Origin: Occallatibacter sp.
GTDB lineage: Bacteria; Acidobacteriota; Terriglobia; Terriglobales; Acidobacteriaceae
Assembly (NCBI GenBank): GCA_031296215.1
Contig: JARLGE010000112.1
Location: 1-64,000 of the forward strand
Length of the DNA stretch: 64,000 bases
Reading direction: 5' to 3'
A program made the translations under genes and the position numbers. Below, piece by piece: positions 52,184 through 60,638 of this stretch. The notes beneath the pieces were generated by a model, which had not been told where the DNA came from, searched no databases, and was given only the letters and a program-made list of their open reading frames with translations. Positions within the stretch are counted from its first letter, which is position 1, and every line of letters begins with the position of its first letter.

Positions 52184-53264
52184 CGCGCAGATTCCTTCCC
52201 GTGAGGCGAACAAATACATCTTCCAGCGTGGCCGAGTGGGTGCGGAACTCGCTCAGGTGCAATCCCTGTTCCTTGAGAGCCGCGAAGATGCGCGGCACCG
52301 CCAGGTGCAGCTCACTCACCGAAAGCTGGTGCAGCCCCGCATCCACGCGGTGCGACTGCACGCCTCCGATCGCCGTCAGCGGCGCCACATCAACCTCAGC
52401 TCTGGGTGCCCCAGGTCCCTCGCATTTGGGGACCTGGGAATCGCTCACCGCAAACTCAACAATGTCCTCGCCGCCGATCATGCCGATCAGTTGCTGCGGC
52501 GTGCCCAGCGCAATCACCTTTCCGTGGTCCATAATGGCCACGCGGTCGCACAGCCGCTCCGCCTCATCCATGTAGTGCGTGGTCAAGATAATCGTTCGCC
52601 CCGCCTGTTTCAGCCCGTCCACCAGGTCCCAGAGGTGTCGGCGCGCCTGCGGATCGAGCCCAGTCGTCGGCTCATCCAGAAAGAGAAGCTCCGGGTCGCC
52701 CACCAGCGCTGTGGCCATCGCCAGTCGCTGCTTCTGCCCGCCGGAGAGTCCCCCCACGCGCGACCTGCGCTTCTCTTCCAGCTGCGCCCTCATGATCGAC
52801 TCGTCCACCGAGATCCCGCGCCCGAAAAAGCTTCTGAACATCCTCAGCGTCTCTTCCACCGTGAGCTTGTCGGGAAACTGCGTCTCCTGCAGTTGAATGC
52901 CGATGCGCTGCCGCAACTCCCTGGCGTCGCTCCGCCAGTTCAGCCCCAGCACCTCAACCGTCCCCTCGTCGGGAGCGGTCAGACCCTCGCACATCTCGAT
53001 GGTTGTTGTCTTGCCTGCTCCATTCGGCCCCAGCAGCCCAAAGCACTCCCCTCGCGCCACCTCCAGATCCAGCCCGTCCACCGCCTGCACGTCGGCGAAG
53101 GCCTTCCGTAGGCCGCGCAACAGCAGCGTCGGGCCGTTCTGCCGCAGCGTCTGCAACACCCCTCCATCCGCCTCCCTCACACCTTCGTTCATCAGGCCGG
53201 TCTCCAGATCTCGCGCTCGTCTTCGACCCAGAGTACCGTATTTATGTTCCGACATCTGCAACAT
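52176..53264 (-). CDS. ABC-exporter ATPase with an in-frame palindromic repeat insertion
   Basis: Up to 362 residues. Walker A GPNGAGKTT, signature LSGGQKQRLAM, Walker B LLFLDEPTTGLDP, switch TTHYMDEAE: a complete NatA/CcmA-like ATPase. The first 40 residues are not conserved-looking; ATG 53255 and 53192 are alternative starts, the last with GGAG 13 nt upstream. Residues about 276-288 (QVPKCEGPGAPRAE) are encoded by a palindromic repeat at 52402-52437, in the C-terminal tail after the ATPase core, so function may be preserved. Confidence 0.9.
   Translation of the reverse strand: MLQMSEHKYGTLGRRRARDLETGLMNEGVREADGGVLQTLRQNGPTLLLRGLRKAFADVQAVDGLDLEVARGECFGLLGPNGAGKTTTIEMCEGLTAPDEGTVEVLGLNWRSDARELRQRIGIQLQETQFPDKLTVEETLRMFRSFFGRGISVDESIMRAQLEEKRRSRVGGLSGGQKQRLAMATALVGDPELLFLDEPTTGLDPQARRHLWDLVDGLKQAGRTIILTTHYMDEAERLCDRVAIMDHGKVIALGTPQQLIGMIGGEDIVEFAVSDSQVPKCEGPGAPRAEVDVAPLTAIGGVQSHRVDAGLHQLSVSELHLAVPRIFAALKEQGLHLSEFRTHSATLEDVFVRLTGRNLRDE
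52402..52437. repeat. Palindromic repeat inside the ABC ATPase gene
   Basis: Perfect 9-bp arms CCAGGTCCC (52411-52419) and GGGACCTGG (52429-52437), 9-nt loop, preceded by TGGGTGCCCCA overlapping the left arm. The same TGGGTGCCCCA occurs at the intergenic copy near 53284, indicating an interspersed family. Confidence 0.7.
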
Positions 53265-53270
53265 TTCTTA

Positions 53271-53340
53271 GCCACTGAGAACCTGGGTGCCCCATCCTTG
53301 AACCGTTGTTCCATTCAAGGGCGTGAACCCGAAAGTCCCT
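53271..53340. repeat. Intergenic copy of the TGGGTGCCCCA repeat family
   Basis: Begins CCACTGAGAACCTGGGTGCC and continues with CATCCTTG ... CAAGGGCGTG, a dyad around a 17-20 nt middle. Lies between the divergent ABC ATPase and ispG genes. Confidence 0.55.
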
Positions 53341-53407
53341 TGGCGCGCAAGCGCCGCCTGCCCCACCGCAGGTGGCCATCATCGTCGACACCGGGTAAAC
53401 TAAAACC

Positions 53408-54658
53408 ATGGCGGAGATTCAGCGCAGAAGAACCCCTACGGTCAAGATCGGCCAGGTTCGTGTCGGCTGGGAGGCCCCGGTCGTCGTCCAGTCCATGACC
53501 AACACCGACACGGCGGACATTCCCGGCACCATCGAACAAGTTGCAGCCCTGGCCCTGGCCGGCTCTGAGATTGTTCGCGTCACCGTGAATAACGAGGACG
53601 CTGCCGCCGCCGTCCCGCACATCGTCGAGGGCCTCGCGAAGCGCGCCATCCACGTCCCCATCGTCGGCGACTTCCACTACAACGGCCACTTGCTGCTGAA
53701 GAAGTTCCCCGCCACCGCCCGAGAGCTGGCCAAATACCGCATCAATCCCGGCAACGCATCCATCGGCAAGAAAGACAACGACAACTTTCAGGTCATGGTC
53801 GAATGCGCCGTTGAAAATCAGAAGCCGGTGCGCATCGGCGTCAACTGGGGCTCCCTTGACCAGGCGCTGCTCACGCGCATGATGGACGCGAACTCGAAGC
53901 TCGCCGAACCCAAGCCCGCGCGTGAAGTGATGATGGAAGCCATGGTGGTCAGCGCCCTCGACTCCGCCCAAGCCGCCGAGCATTACGGCCTGCGCCCCGA
54001 CCAGATCATCCTCTCCGCCAAGGTCTCCGGCGTCCGCGATCTCATCGACGTTTATTCCAATCTGGCCGCGCGTTGCAGCTACGCTCTGCATCTCGGACTC
54101 ACCGAAGCCGGCATGGGCGCCAAGGGCCTAATCGCCTCAACAGCCGGCCTCGCGCCGCTGCTCCTTTCCGGCATCGGCGACACCATCCGCGTCTCGCTCA
54201 CTCCCAAGCCCAACGGTGACCGCACCGAAGAGGTGCAAGCCGCGCAGCAGATCCTGCAATCGCTCTCCATCCGCAGCTTCATGCCCCAGGTCACCAGTTG
54301 CCCCGGCTGCGGCCGCACCACCAGCACCTATTTCCAGGAACTGGCCGAGCAGATCCAGACCTACCTCCGCACCTCCATGCCCGAGTGGCGCAAACGGTAT
54401 CCTGGTGTCGAAGAGCTCAAGCTCGCCGTCATGGGTTGCGTCGTCAACGGCCCCGGCGAATCCAAGCACGCCAACCTGGGCATCAGCCTCCCCGGCACCT
54501 TCGAAGATCCCGTCGCCCCCGTCTACATCGACGGCAAGCTCTCCACCACGCTGCGCGGCGACACCATCGTAGCCGAATTCAAGCAGATCCTCGACCGCTA
54601 CGTTGAGAGCCATTACGGGCAGGGCGCGAAGTCAGAAGAGTTAGTCGGCGCGCGATAG
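53408..54658 (+). CDS. ispG: 4-hydroxy-3-methylbut-2-enyl diphosphate synthase IspG
   Basis: 416 residues. Penultimate step of the MEP isoprenoid pathway (MEcPP to HMBPP). N-terminal TIM barrel: [38 protein letters not shown]-terminal cluster domain with 4Fe-4S ligands Cys298 and Cys301 (SCPGCGRT), Cys344 ([11 protein letters not shown]) and the adjacent Glu. Length is standard for the bacterial form. Its electron donor could be the ferredoxin or a flavodoxin; no link in this window. Confidence 0.96.
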   Translation: MAEIQRRRTPTVKIGQVRVGWEAPVVVQSMTNTDTADIPGTIEQVAALALAGSEIVRVTVNNEDAAAAVPHIVEGLAKRAIHVPIVGDFHYNGHLLLKKFPATARELAKYRINPGNASIGKKDNDNFQVMVECAVENQKPVRIGVNWGSLDQALLTRMMDANSKLAEPKPAREVMMEAMVVSALDSAQAAEHYGLRPDQIILSAKVSGVRDLIDVYSNLAARCSYALHLGLTEAGMGAKGLIASTAGLAPLLLSGIGDTIRVSLTPKPNGDRTEEVQAAQQILQSLSIRSFMPQVTSCPGCGRTTSTYFQELAEQIQTYLRTSMPEWRKRYPGVEELKLAVMGCVVNGPGESKHANLGISLPGTFEDPVAPVYIDGKLSTTLRGDTIVAEFKQILDRYVESHYGQGAKSEELVGAR

Positions 54659-54693
54659 CTTCTCTTCTAACTCAAGGTTCCGCACCACCACAA

Positions 54694-54800
54694 AGCTGTC
54701 ATTTTGAAGTTTCCACTTACTACAAATCCGTCAAACGGAGCGAAGCGTACTTTAGCGGAGTCGAAGGACCTGCTGTTGCTTTCCTGCATTGTGTCGTGCC
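54694..54800. repeat. Degenerate extragenic repeats downstream of ispG
   Basis: GTCATTTTGAAG, CGGAGCGAAGCG and GAGTCGAAGGACCTGCTG resemble the GTCATTCTGAGCGAAGCG type of dispersed element that I recall from acidobacterial intergenic DNA. GTCGTGCCCTT near 54792 matches a half-site of the palindrome at 5194-5213. Confidence 0.4.
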
Positions 54801-54857
54801 CTTGAATTGTGGCGATCTCTTCCCCAAAACAGCTTCAGCAGAGTAGACTCGCTTCCC

Positions 54858-55259
54858 ATGAGGACCATTGCCATTCTCGCTCTTCTTTCAGCAATGGCCA
54901 CTTCCGGATTGCTTGCTCAGACTGATACTTGTTGTATCATCCACCCTATGCCGCACAGAGTCCGAGTTTCGGCCGAGCTCGCTGAAAAGATGCTCATTCA
55001 CAAAGCCGATTTGGTCAGCCAAAGTGCGGCTATGCCCGCCCGTGTTACAGGCACCGTCGTTACGGCGATCCTGATCGATACGCAAGGGAACGTCGTTCAC
55101 TCGACATTGATCTCTGGCCCGCTCATGCTTCAAAAACCTGTCTTGGATGCGCTTCGGAAATACAAGTACAATCCCTGTTTTTTGAACGACGCGGCGGTAG
55201 AAATGGTTTCAGCCGTTTCGGTTACCATAGACAGCTATCGTGACTGCCATATTGAATAA
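54858..55259 (+). CDS. Periplasmic TonB-C-like domain protein
   Basis: 133 residues. Signal peptide 1-20 (MRTIAILALLSAMATSGLLA). The rest resembles a free-standing TonB C-terminal domain: VTGTVVTAILIDTQGNVVHSTLISGP, VLDALRKYKYNP. Two Cys pairs (CC at 25-26; single Cys later). There is no membrane anchor or Pro-rich stalk, so it is not a classical TonB. ATG 54858 chosen for the signal peptide. Role unknown. Confidence 0.75.
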   Translation: MRTIAILALLSAMATSGLLAQTDTCCIIHPMPHRVRVSAELAEKMLIHKADLVSQSAAMPARVTGTVVTAILIDTQGNVVHSTLISGPLMLQKPVLDALRKYKYNPCFLNDAAVEMVSAVSVTIDSYRDCHIE

Positions 55260-55277
55260 CCCAGCTGCCGAGATGTC

Positions 55278-55451
55278 TCAGCGAGACGTTTTCGACCCGG
55301 CGGACTCACGACGGAGCACGCGTCTTATCTCAAAGCTGTGCTCTCGGATCGCGACAAGTTCCGCCTCCTCTCCAGCCTTCAAATTAAGCTCCTTCACAAC
55401 TGGCACGGGGATGCGAACCCACAGAGCGTTCCCCCGTTTTCCAATCTTCAT
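55278..55451 (-). CDS. Small SpoVT-AbrB-domain protein (antitoxin-like)
   Basis: 57 residues from ATG 55451 (MKIGKRGNALWVRIPVPVVKELNL), a MazE-like swapped-hairpin fold with KAGEEAELVAI as the second half. GGGGA lies about 10 nt upstream. No adjacent toxin is seen. ATG 55469 is an alternative. Confidence 0.75.
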   Translation of the reverse strand: MKIGKRGNALWVRIPVPVVKELNLKAGEEAELVAIREHSFEIRRVLRRESAGSKTSR

Positions 55452-55527
55452 CGTTTGATTCCCCGTCATCTTCTATCCAGTTAGATCGGTTCGGGCCGTC
55501 AAAAGGTGAGCGAGTGTCCATAGGAAC

Positions 55528-56241
55528 TCATTTCACCTTTCGAAAGTCGAACGTCGCCAGGTTCATCTGCCCCTCCGTTAAAACGTGCACGGTAAGCACC
55601 ACTTTCCCTCGGGGCAGACGAACCTTCACGATTCGCCAAGCGATATTCCAGTGGTGCCACTGCCGCCACGCCAGCGGATCGTTCGCGTCGTAGGTGCTCC
55701 AAATCGCCAGCGGCCTTGTGGCGGCCTTGCCGTTCACGTCAAGGGAAATCGTGCCGCCACGGTTCGATGTGTAAAGCAGGTCTGCCGTGTATTCGCCGGC
55801 CTCGGCAACGTCTACGGTGATGTTGAACCACTCGCCGGGTGCGGTCCAGCCCACGTAAAGCAGGTTCGCCGGGGGCGCAATCCTGTTGTACGGGTTATCG
55901 TCGATCTTGGGGTCAAGACCGAACTTCGTATAGGAAGTGTCCACGCCCTCGTTCATGCGGAACTCGTTCAGGTAGCTTCCGTTCGCCGGGTTCAGCTCCC
56001 CGCTGCCGTTGTTCTTGGCGTCCAAGTCGTGGTAGGCCACTCCCTCGCCGCCCAGGTCGTAGAAGGCGCACAGCACCATGCCCGGAATCGCCTGCGCCCC
56101 GCCCTGGTAGCGGCTATCGTGGTACGAGGTTCCCTTGTATTGCCTGAAAAAGCCGGCCCGCTGGGCGCAGATCAGGTCGGCAGCGAAGACGACGGCGAAG
56201 ATCGCAACGATCAACTCGATGGGACGGATGGCTTGTTTCAC
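55528..56241 (-). CDS. Secreted carbohydrate-binding-module-like protein
   Basis: 237 residues. Signal peptide 1-26 (MKQAIRPIELIVAIFAVVF). The body is one CBM6/CBM35-like jelly-roll: IPGMVLCAFYDLGGEGVAYHDLDAKNNG, TAPGEWFNITVDVAEAGEYTADLLYTSNRGGTISLDVNGK and a closing strand KVVLTVHVLTEGQMNLATFDF. No catalytic domain is attached. Probably binds a polysaccharide in the periplasm or outside the cell. Confidence 0.8.
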   Translation of the reverse strand: MKQAIRPIELIVAIFAVVFAADLICAQRAGFFRQYKGTSYHDSRYQGGAQAIPGMVLCAFYDLGGEGVAYHDLDAKNNGSGELNPANGSYLNEFRMNEGVDTSYTKFGLDPKIDDNPYNRIAPPANLLYVGWTAPGEWFNITVDVAEAGEYTADLLYTSNRGGTISLDVNGKAATRPLAIWSTYDANDPLAWRQWHHWNIAWRIVKVRLPRGKVVLTVHVLTEGQMNLATFDFRKVK

Positions 56242-56419
56242 GGGATTTCGGCCTCGTTCTGTCTCAGCGGGAAATCAAGCAATAAGAGTACAGCAACCCG
56301 GCGCAGCGGGCCCCTTGGAAAAGCCGCATCCGTTGCGCCCTCGATCCGCGGGTCTCCACCCTTCTCAAGGGGTCCTCTTCGCGCTACCATTCTTTGTGGC
56401 CTGCGGAGATGTTTTTTTG

Positions 56420-56941
56420 ATGTGCCTGAGTCCGTCGCATTGGCTCTTCGTCGCTGTCCTGGCCGCGGCCGCCCCATCCCTGGCCGGCCCAACCAAGCCC
56501 TGCATGCCCGCCGACCAGGCTTCCAAAATGCTCAACAAGGACGTCTGCGTCAGCGCGCATGTCTATGATGTGGTGCAACTTCCCGACGGTACCCGGTTCC
56601 TCGACGTCTGCACCCCGCAAACCCCAGACGACGCCTGTCGTTTCACCTTCGTCAGCCTGTGGGAGGACCACGACACGGTCGGCGAGTTGCGCAAGTATCG
56701 CGACATGGACGTGCAGGTGCGCGGCATTGTGCGGCCCATGCATGGGCGCGCCGGAATGGTGCTGAGCCACGCGCGCCAGTTCTACGGCGGCCCGCCCAAG
56801 TTCAAGCCCAACCCCAAGCTGGTGCGCGGCTTCAACGCCGAACAGTCCCGCCCGCCCATCAACGACCCCAACCTGCGCCCCCAGAGCGCGGGGCGCGCGT
56901 TCATGAACACGCGCGATCAGGAGACCCGGCCGGCCAAGTAG
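56420..56941 (+). CDS. Secreted protein of unknown function (OB-like strand pattern)
   Basis: 173 residues from ATG 56420. Signal peptide about 1-23. Residues 24-120 hold a strand-rich domain (VCVSAHVYDVVQLPDGTRFLDVCTPQ, then FTFVSLWEDHD, VQVRGIVRPMHGRAGMVLSH) that recalls an OB-fold; four Cys residues could pair. The C-terminal 45 residues are Pro/Asn/Arg-rich. The frame is open upstream to 56135, but that part overlaps the divergent gene and lacks coding character. Confidence 0.65.
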   Translation: MCLSPSHWLFVAVLAAAAPSLAGPTKPCMPADQASKMLNKDVCVSAHVYDVVQLPDGTRFLDVCTPQTPDDACRFTFVSLWEDHDTVGELRKYRDMDVQVRGIVRPMHGRAGMVLSHARQFYGGPPKFKPNPKLVRGFNAEQSRPPINDPNLRPQSAGRAFMNTRDQETRPAK

Positions 56942-56989
56942 CTGCTCGCCGGCAGCCAAGCCGGTCCCATCCCACAACTGTTCAAAGCC

Positions 56990-58240
56990 TCAAACGGGCT
57001 TTGCAGGGACCTCGTCCAGCAGCGGCGCAAACCGCGATCCGAACCAGAGAATGCTCGCCGAGATCACCAGGAAAATCAAAGTCGCGCCCAGGCCTATGCG
57101 CAGATTCGACCGGTCGGAAATCGCCCCGATGATGGTTGGCGAAAAGGTGTCTCCGAAAAGATGAATAAACAGCAGATTCAGAGAAATCGCCGTTGCCCGC
57201 ACCGGCGCTGAAACCGAGTTCACGATTGCGGCATTGAGCGGACCGGTATTGAGAAATAGAAAGAACTCCGTGATAAACAACACCGGAATCGCCCAGGCGC
57301 GCGGCCCGAAGAACAGCATTACCCCGCACGGCAGCGTCAATGCCACGCTCCAGAACGAAAGCAGATAGAGCGCCCGATGATTCGTCCTTAACCAGCGCTG
57401 CGCCAGCCACCCCCCCGCCAGGGTGCCAATGATCCCGTCCACCACCAGGCTCGCGCCCATCACCGTGCCGGCGCCGCTCACCGAGAGTCCCGCAAACCGA
57501 TGCAAAAACTCCGCCATCCACGCCGAAATGCCTCCCATCGCAAACGTCAGCATCGCCAACCCGAAGGTCGCCGTCAAGAACGCCGGATTCTTGAACAGAC
57601 CCAACGCCGTGGCGCTGCTGACAGTTGCCCTCACGTGGTCGCTTGCGCCCCGCACTGGCTCCCTGCCCAGCCATCCATAGAGCGCCGCGATGATGAGGCC
57701 GGGAATGGCGCAAACAAGAAACGGCCTCCGCCAGCCCCAGGCCGAGCCCATCTCCCCGCCGGCCAGGTAGCCCAGCGCCGCGCCAACCGGGATGGCCAGG
57801 TAGAAGATCGACAGAATCCGGTTTCGGTCGCGCTCGGGATAGAAATCGGCCAGCACCGCCGGAGCAAAAATCCCGAAGGTCGCCTCGCCCACGCCCACCA
57901 GCGCGTGGCGGATATAGAGCGTCCAGTAGTCGTGGACCCAGGCCGTGCCCAGCGTGGCCAGGCTCCACAGCACCGCCCCGGCAATGATCAGCGGCTTGCG
58001 CCGGAAGCGGTCGCCCAGCCAGCCCGTCGCTGGCGCGGTAAACATGTAGAGCAAGAACAGCGCCGTGGTCAGCGCGCCCATCTGCTGGTCCGTCGCGTGG
58101 AACTCGCTCTTGATCAGCGAAACCTCGCCGGGCAGAATGTAGCGGTCCATGTAGTTGAGCAGGTTCAGCGCGATCAGCAGCGTGAGCGTCGCCACCGCCG
58201 GACTCGCCGACGCCCGCATCCCTGTCGCCGTAGTCTCCAA
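56990..58240 (-). CDS. Major facilitator superfamily carrier (Spinster-like)
   Basis: 416 residues, 12 helices. Helix 1 ALNLLNYMDRYILPG and loop GWLGDRFRRKPLIIAGAVLWSLATLG match the Spinster family; RHALVGVGEATFGIFAPAVLADFYP is its helix 4 signature. ATG 58219 is an alternative start. Divergent from the Tat-exported glycosidase gene. Substrate unknown; an organic acid, sugar or lipid is possible. Confidence 0.88.
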   Translation of the reverse strand: METTATGMRASASPAVATLTLLIALNLLNYMDRYILPGEVSLIKSEFHATDQQMGALTTALFLLYMFTAPATGWLGDRFRRKPLIIAGAVLWSLATLGTAWVHDYWTLYIRHALVGVGEATFGIFAPAVLADFYPERDRNRILSIFYLAIPVGAALGYLAGGEMGSAWGWRRPFLVCAIPGLIIAALYGWLGREPVRGASDHVRATVSSATALGLFKNPAFLTATFGLAMLTFAMGGISAWMAEFLHRFAGLSVSGAGTVMGASLVVDGIIGTLAGGWLAQRWLRTNHRALYLLSFWSVALTLPCGVMLFFGPRAWAIPVLFITEFFLFLNTGPLNAAIVNSVSAPVRATAISLNLLFIHLFGDTFSPTIIGAISDRSNLRIGLGATLIFLVISASILWFGSRFAPLLDEVPAKPV

Positions 58241-58467
58241 GCGCCTTTAACCCCCACAACCGCTGGAAAGAGTCTACACAAGCGCCCCGAACCAGATTCG
58301 AATCCATCGCCTCCCCACGAAATTGAACCGTGCTAGGTCGCAAAAATCTCGATTGCCGCCCCCCGCGTGTGAGAGGTACAATTCGGCGTCTGGCATTCCC
58401 CGCGTCCATACAAATTTCCCGCATTGGCTCCCCATCTCGCCGGGCCTGATGCGCAAAGGTGACATCG

Positions 58468-60087
58468 ATGAGCCGACTGACAACCAGGAGAACCTTCCTG
58501 CTTCAGGGAGTGAGCCTGACCCAGCTTCCCGCCACCTTGGCCGCCATTCCGTCCAACGGGCTCACCTTGGGTTCCGGCAAGCCCGGCTCCGGCTCCGCAA
58601 CCGAGGCAGCCGATATCCCCTCCTCTGACGCCACCATCGACATCGATACCTCCGTCGCCAAACTAGTTCACCCCGGATTCTCCGGCGTGAACACGGATCT
58701 CAATATCCCCATTGAGTATTGGGATTACAACTTCAATTCCCTCGCAGCCCAAATCGACTATGGCTGGCTGCGCTTTCCCGCCGGTACCAGCAGCGACGTG
58801 TACGATTGGCAAACCGGACAGGTCCCTTCCGATTGGATCAACGAATTCAGCAGCCACGGCTCAAATCCATTCAACCCCGACCTGAGTTCATTGGTCGCCG
58901 GCCGCGGCGGCGCCAGACTCATCGATGCCGCGCACCGCGCAAAACAGTTGGGCGCTCCGCTGATCATCTGCCTCAACGGATTCACCGATACGCCCGAGTC
59001 CATCGGCCGGATGGCCGCATACGTCCGCGACCATCGCATCCGCGTCGCCGCCTGGGAACTTTGCAACGAGCCCTATTTGTTTCCCGGATACTTCCCCACC
59101 GCAACCGACTATCTTGACTGTATGCGGCCATACCGCGATGCCATCAAAGACGTCGATTGCGATGCCATCATCTCTGTCTTCGTCTCCGATCAAGGCAAAT
59201 CAACCGCCTCAACGGATCCATGGAACCTCGCCATTGCCGCCTATCCCCACAAGTACTGGGACGCAATCTCCTTCCACCACTATCCGGCTCAGAGCGGACC
59301 CAATATCCCTTTTGCCCAGTGGATGAAAGATGAATGCGCGGTCCTTGTAACCCAGACCACCGACATCATCGACAATCTCACCGCAATGATCGGGCCGCCC
59401 GGCGTCAAGTTTCTTATCACTGAGTTCGACTCCACCAGTCCCAACAACGCGAAGGGCAACCAGTCCATCACCGACGCGAGTCTTTGGGGCGGCATTTATG
59501 CGGCCGAGTTCATCATGCGCATGGCCACCGAAGCCTCGGTTCTTCACGTCGGACCGCATGAAATCGCCGACATCTCAGGCGTCTCGATCGACGACTCCAA
59601 ACTCGGCGCAATCAAGTCCGCAGTCGATGCAGCGGCCGCCGCCGGCAAGCCCCTTGATACCATGTCAATGGATTTCGGCTTCTACATCACCGCGCAGGCC
59701 TACGGTCTGGCTATTCTGAATGGCGTCGTCAACCACGCCATGCGTTCCAACCGTACAACCGTCACCGGCGGTGAAACAGTGCCTGCCTCCGGCATGGATC
59801 CTATCCCAGCTCTTTACGCCACCGCATTTACCAACGAGCACGATGGCATGTCTCTGGTCATCACCAACAAGAGCATCACGCCACACACGGTAACTATCCG
59901 TGTGGATGGGCTTGCCGTCGCCGGCCCTTTGCCGCAAAGGTTCGTCTGCGCCACCGACCCGAGCCTTATGAACAGCCAGGGAACCAAAGACATCGCCATC
60001 CAAACCGCAACATCTGAAAACCCCATCACCGTTCCGCCCTACTCGGTCTTGCGCGCCGACCTCACCGGATATTGCGTACCTGGCTAG
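58468..60087 (+). CDS. Tat-exported clan GH-A glycosidase
   Basis: 539 residues from ATG 58468, with AAAGG about 9 nt upstream. Twin-arginine signal: LTTRRTFLLQG, then a moderately hydrophobic stretch. The TIM-barrel follows: LRFPAGTSSDVYDW near residues 98-111, acid/base Glu201 in WELCNEPYLF, nucleophile Glu319 in FLITEFDSTS. A C-terminal beta-domain covers about 430-539. The arrangement resembles GH79 (beta-glucuronidase/heparanase) and related families, but the family is not certain. Tat export suggests folding or cofactor needs before transport. Confidence 0.82.
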   Translation: MSRLTTRRTFLLQGVSLTQLPATLAAIPSNGLTLGSGKPGSGSATEAADIPSSDATIDIDTSVAKLVHPGFSGVNTDLNIPIEYWDYNFNSLAAQIDYGWLRFPAGTSSDVYDWQTGQVPSDWINEFSSHGSNPFNPDLSSLVAGRGGARLIDAAHRAKQLGAPLIICLNGFTDTPESIGRMAAYVRDHRIRVAAWELCNEPYLFPGYFPTATDYLDCMRPYRDAIKDVDCDAIISVFVSDQGKSTASTDPWNLAIAAYPHKYWDAISFHHYPAQSGPNIPFAQWMKDECAVLVTQTTDIIDNLTAMIGPPGVKFLITEFDSTSPNNAKGNQSITDASLWGGIYAAEFIMRMATEASVLHVGPHEIADISGVSIDDSKLGAIKSAVDAAAAAGKPLDTMSMDFGFYITAQAYGLAILNGVVNHAMRSNRTTVTGGETVPASGMDPIPALYATAFTNEHDGMSLVITNKSITPHTVTIRVDGLAVAGPLPQRFVCATDPSLMNSQGTKDIAIQTATSENPITVPPYSVLRADLTGYCVPG

Positions 60088-60108
60088 TGGCACAAACCTT
60101 AACTACAA

Positions 60109-60507
60109 CTAGGCCACCGGCCGGGGCCACTTCGCTTCCACAGTGGTCCCAATCCCGCCCCGCGGCCGGAACACGCCCTTCACCTCCGCCCACACCGGAT
60201 CGCAGGCCTTCACCACGTCTTCCAGCACCTGGTTGACGATGTTCTCCTGAAAGATGCCGAGGTTGCGGTAGCAGAACAGATACTCTTTCACCGACTTCAG
60301 TTCCAGGCAGCGCTCGCGCGGCATGTAGCGGATGGTCAGCAAGCCGAAGTCTGGGAGCCCGGTCTTGGGGCAAACCGAGGTCAGCTCCGGGTCGTCGATG
60401 AGAATCTCGTAGCCGGGAAACTGGTTCTCCCAGGTCTCAATGGCGGGAAAGGCAAAGTCCAACCCGGCCTTCGCGTGTTCATCCGTATAGCGCGGTTCAG
60501 CAGCCAT
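60109..60507 (-). CDS. queF: NADPH-dependent 7-cyano-7-deazaguanine reductase QueF
   Basis: 132-residue frame from ATG 60507. Reduces preQ0 to preQ1 in queuosine synthesis. The catalytic Cys46 lies in SVCPKTGLPDFG (thioimide nucleophile), and LELKSVKEYLFCYRN is the QueF signature with the downstream NADPH motif. This is the short unimodular type. No other queuosine genes are in the window, and I see no preQ1 riboswitch upstream. Confidence 0.95.
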   Translation of the reverse strand: MAAEPRYTDEHAKAGLDFAFPAIETWENQFPGYEILIDDPELTSVCPKTGLPDFGLLTIRYMPRERCLELKSVKEYLFCYRNLGIFQENIVNQVLEDVVKACDPVWAEVKGVFRPRGGIGTTVEAKWPRPVA

Positions 60508-60638
60508 AGCCCTATTGTACGTGCGGCAAGTTTGAAGGGCCAGATTCACCGTCCCGCGGCAGTTGCTTCATTCAGCCTGCATTTTCTTGATTCCTTGGAG
60601 CTTTCTAAGCGTCCTATATACTGACCTTGGTTCGATCA

